64,000 bases of DNA from Chlorops oryzae. Its lineage: Eukaryota; Arthropoda; Insecta; Diptera; Chloropidae. The notes below the pieces were generated by a model, which was not told the DNA's origin, did no database searches, and saw only the letters and a list, made by a program, of their open reading frames with translations. The translations under genes and the position numbers were made by a program. This document shows, piece by piece, positions 63,286 through 64,000 of the stretch. The number at the start of each line of letters is the position of its first letter. Positions within the stretch are counted from its first letter, which is position 1. Location of the stretch: the NCBI GenBank assembly GCA_020466095.1, contig CM035808.1:71077152-71141151 (forward strand), in the 5' to 3' direction.

Positions 63286-64000
63286 TAACAGCGTTATTCC
63301 CCTAAAATATATATGTTCTTCGTCTGAACGGCACTTTTTCATCTTCGGCATTCGTCTCTGGAACTCCTTAGATAACAAAACACAAAAAATTAGCAGCACA
63401 GTTAAATTTAGGCAGGAAATTCGTTTAAAGTTTAGATAGTCCTTTCTCCAAAATTTATTGTAAAAATTAAAGTTTGTAATAGTTATAATTTTATTATTCA
63501 TATTCATATTTATTGTAACTTTTTGTAGTTATTTATTATTTGTATTATTATTATTATTAGCATATCTCGTTGTCATCCATTCTATGTTACTTTTTTCTAT
63601 GACTAATGATTGTTTAAGGCATGAAGCCTTATTACATTAGGAATTTGCATGGTATAATAAATGAAATAAAATTGAGTGTTGTTAGTTTTCTCTTTGGATA
63701 AGTGTTACTGTGTGATATATTGAAACGATTGAGAGATATCTTCGAACTCTGGGGAAAACAACGTCACGCAAAATTCATCCTCGCCGTTTCATCCATCCGA
63801 ATTTTACGTTTGCTTTAAATCAAAACCTCACAAAGTCTTTCAGTCTTTAGAGACAATTTGTTTTTGTTTGCTACATTTTGATTTTTAATTCAATTTTAAT
63901 ATGTGCTCACTGCACAAGTGCAATTTAATTTTAGAATAATGGGAATACAAATTCGGGGAAAACTCTTTGAAAGTCGTTATAAATTTCCCAAGCTTTGGTA
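63286..64000 (+). repeat. Direct repeat, copy 2 (LINE 3' end plus flank), runs off the window
   Basis: Starts AACAGCGTTATTCCCC, identical to 59498 onward, and includes the last 50 or so LINE codons (C-terminal GIRLWNSLDNKTQ). It continues past the LINE end into the same 330 bp of flank. The upstream sequences differ completely. Confidence 0.9.

Overview
The window looks like gene-poor, repeat-dense DNA from a higher (brachyceran) fly. I found no credible single-copy host gene. Nearly everything recognisable is a transposable element (TE), and most elements are broken. The fly assignment is an inference from the element set: three BEL/Pao lineages, a Mag-type Ty3/gypsy element, an irritans-type mariner very close to Himar1, a second mariner family, Penelope, LOA/I-like and Jockey/CR1-like LINEs, several hATs, a RAG1-like Transib relic, and the non-coding GGGTATA-hairpin / GTCCGTCTGTC repeats familiar from Drosophila and other flies. 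The genus cannot be told from sequence alone.

Layout. 0.2-12.5 kb: a non-coding repeat, then a BEL/Pao region between two 99 %-identical ~815 bp LTRs. It holds a decayed gag-pol (5.6-10.9 kb) and a separate open zinc-knuckle/protease-like ORF (10.9-11.7 kb). 12.8-21 kb (minus strand): a decayed Transib (RAG1-like) transposase, split by a Mag-type gypsy (13.58-20.49 kb, TSD AGCAT), which is itself split by a pogo/Tigger element (18.21-20.32 kb, TSD TA).

22.5-33.3 kb: a non-coding repeat split by a 9.9 kb insertion with ~190 bp inverted termini beginning CACGGTGG (TSD AAAG). Inside lie a transposase-like fragment, a probable hAT with a DUF4371 transposase relic, and a near-identical tandem duplication in which only one copy carries a mariner. 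33.3-39.4 kb: BEL fragments, a Penelope 3' half split by a mariner with a changed catalytic residue, and a Himar1-like mariner. 39.5-44.6 kb: a LINE with RNase H (minus), hit by a hAT MITE rich in TATCGATA motifs. 44.6-54.0 kb: a BEL/Pao element (minus, 220 bp LTRs) carrying a solo LTR and a BED-finger hAT with two introns. 54-64 kb: a gypsy fragment, a CR1/Jockey-like LINE 3' half, a foldback hAT derivative with minisatellite arms and a BED-finger stub, and a second copy of the LINE 3' region running off the window.

The elements do not act together as a pathway. The information lies in their nesting, which gives relative insertion orders, and in their lesions. Every transposase and reverse transcriptase seen here has at least one break, changed catalytic residue or truncation. 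The only long uninterrupted element ORF in a plausible context is the small knuckle/protease-like ORF next to the 3' LTR at 11.7 kb.
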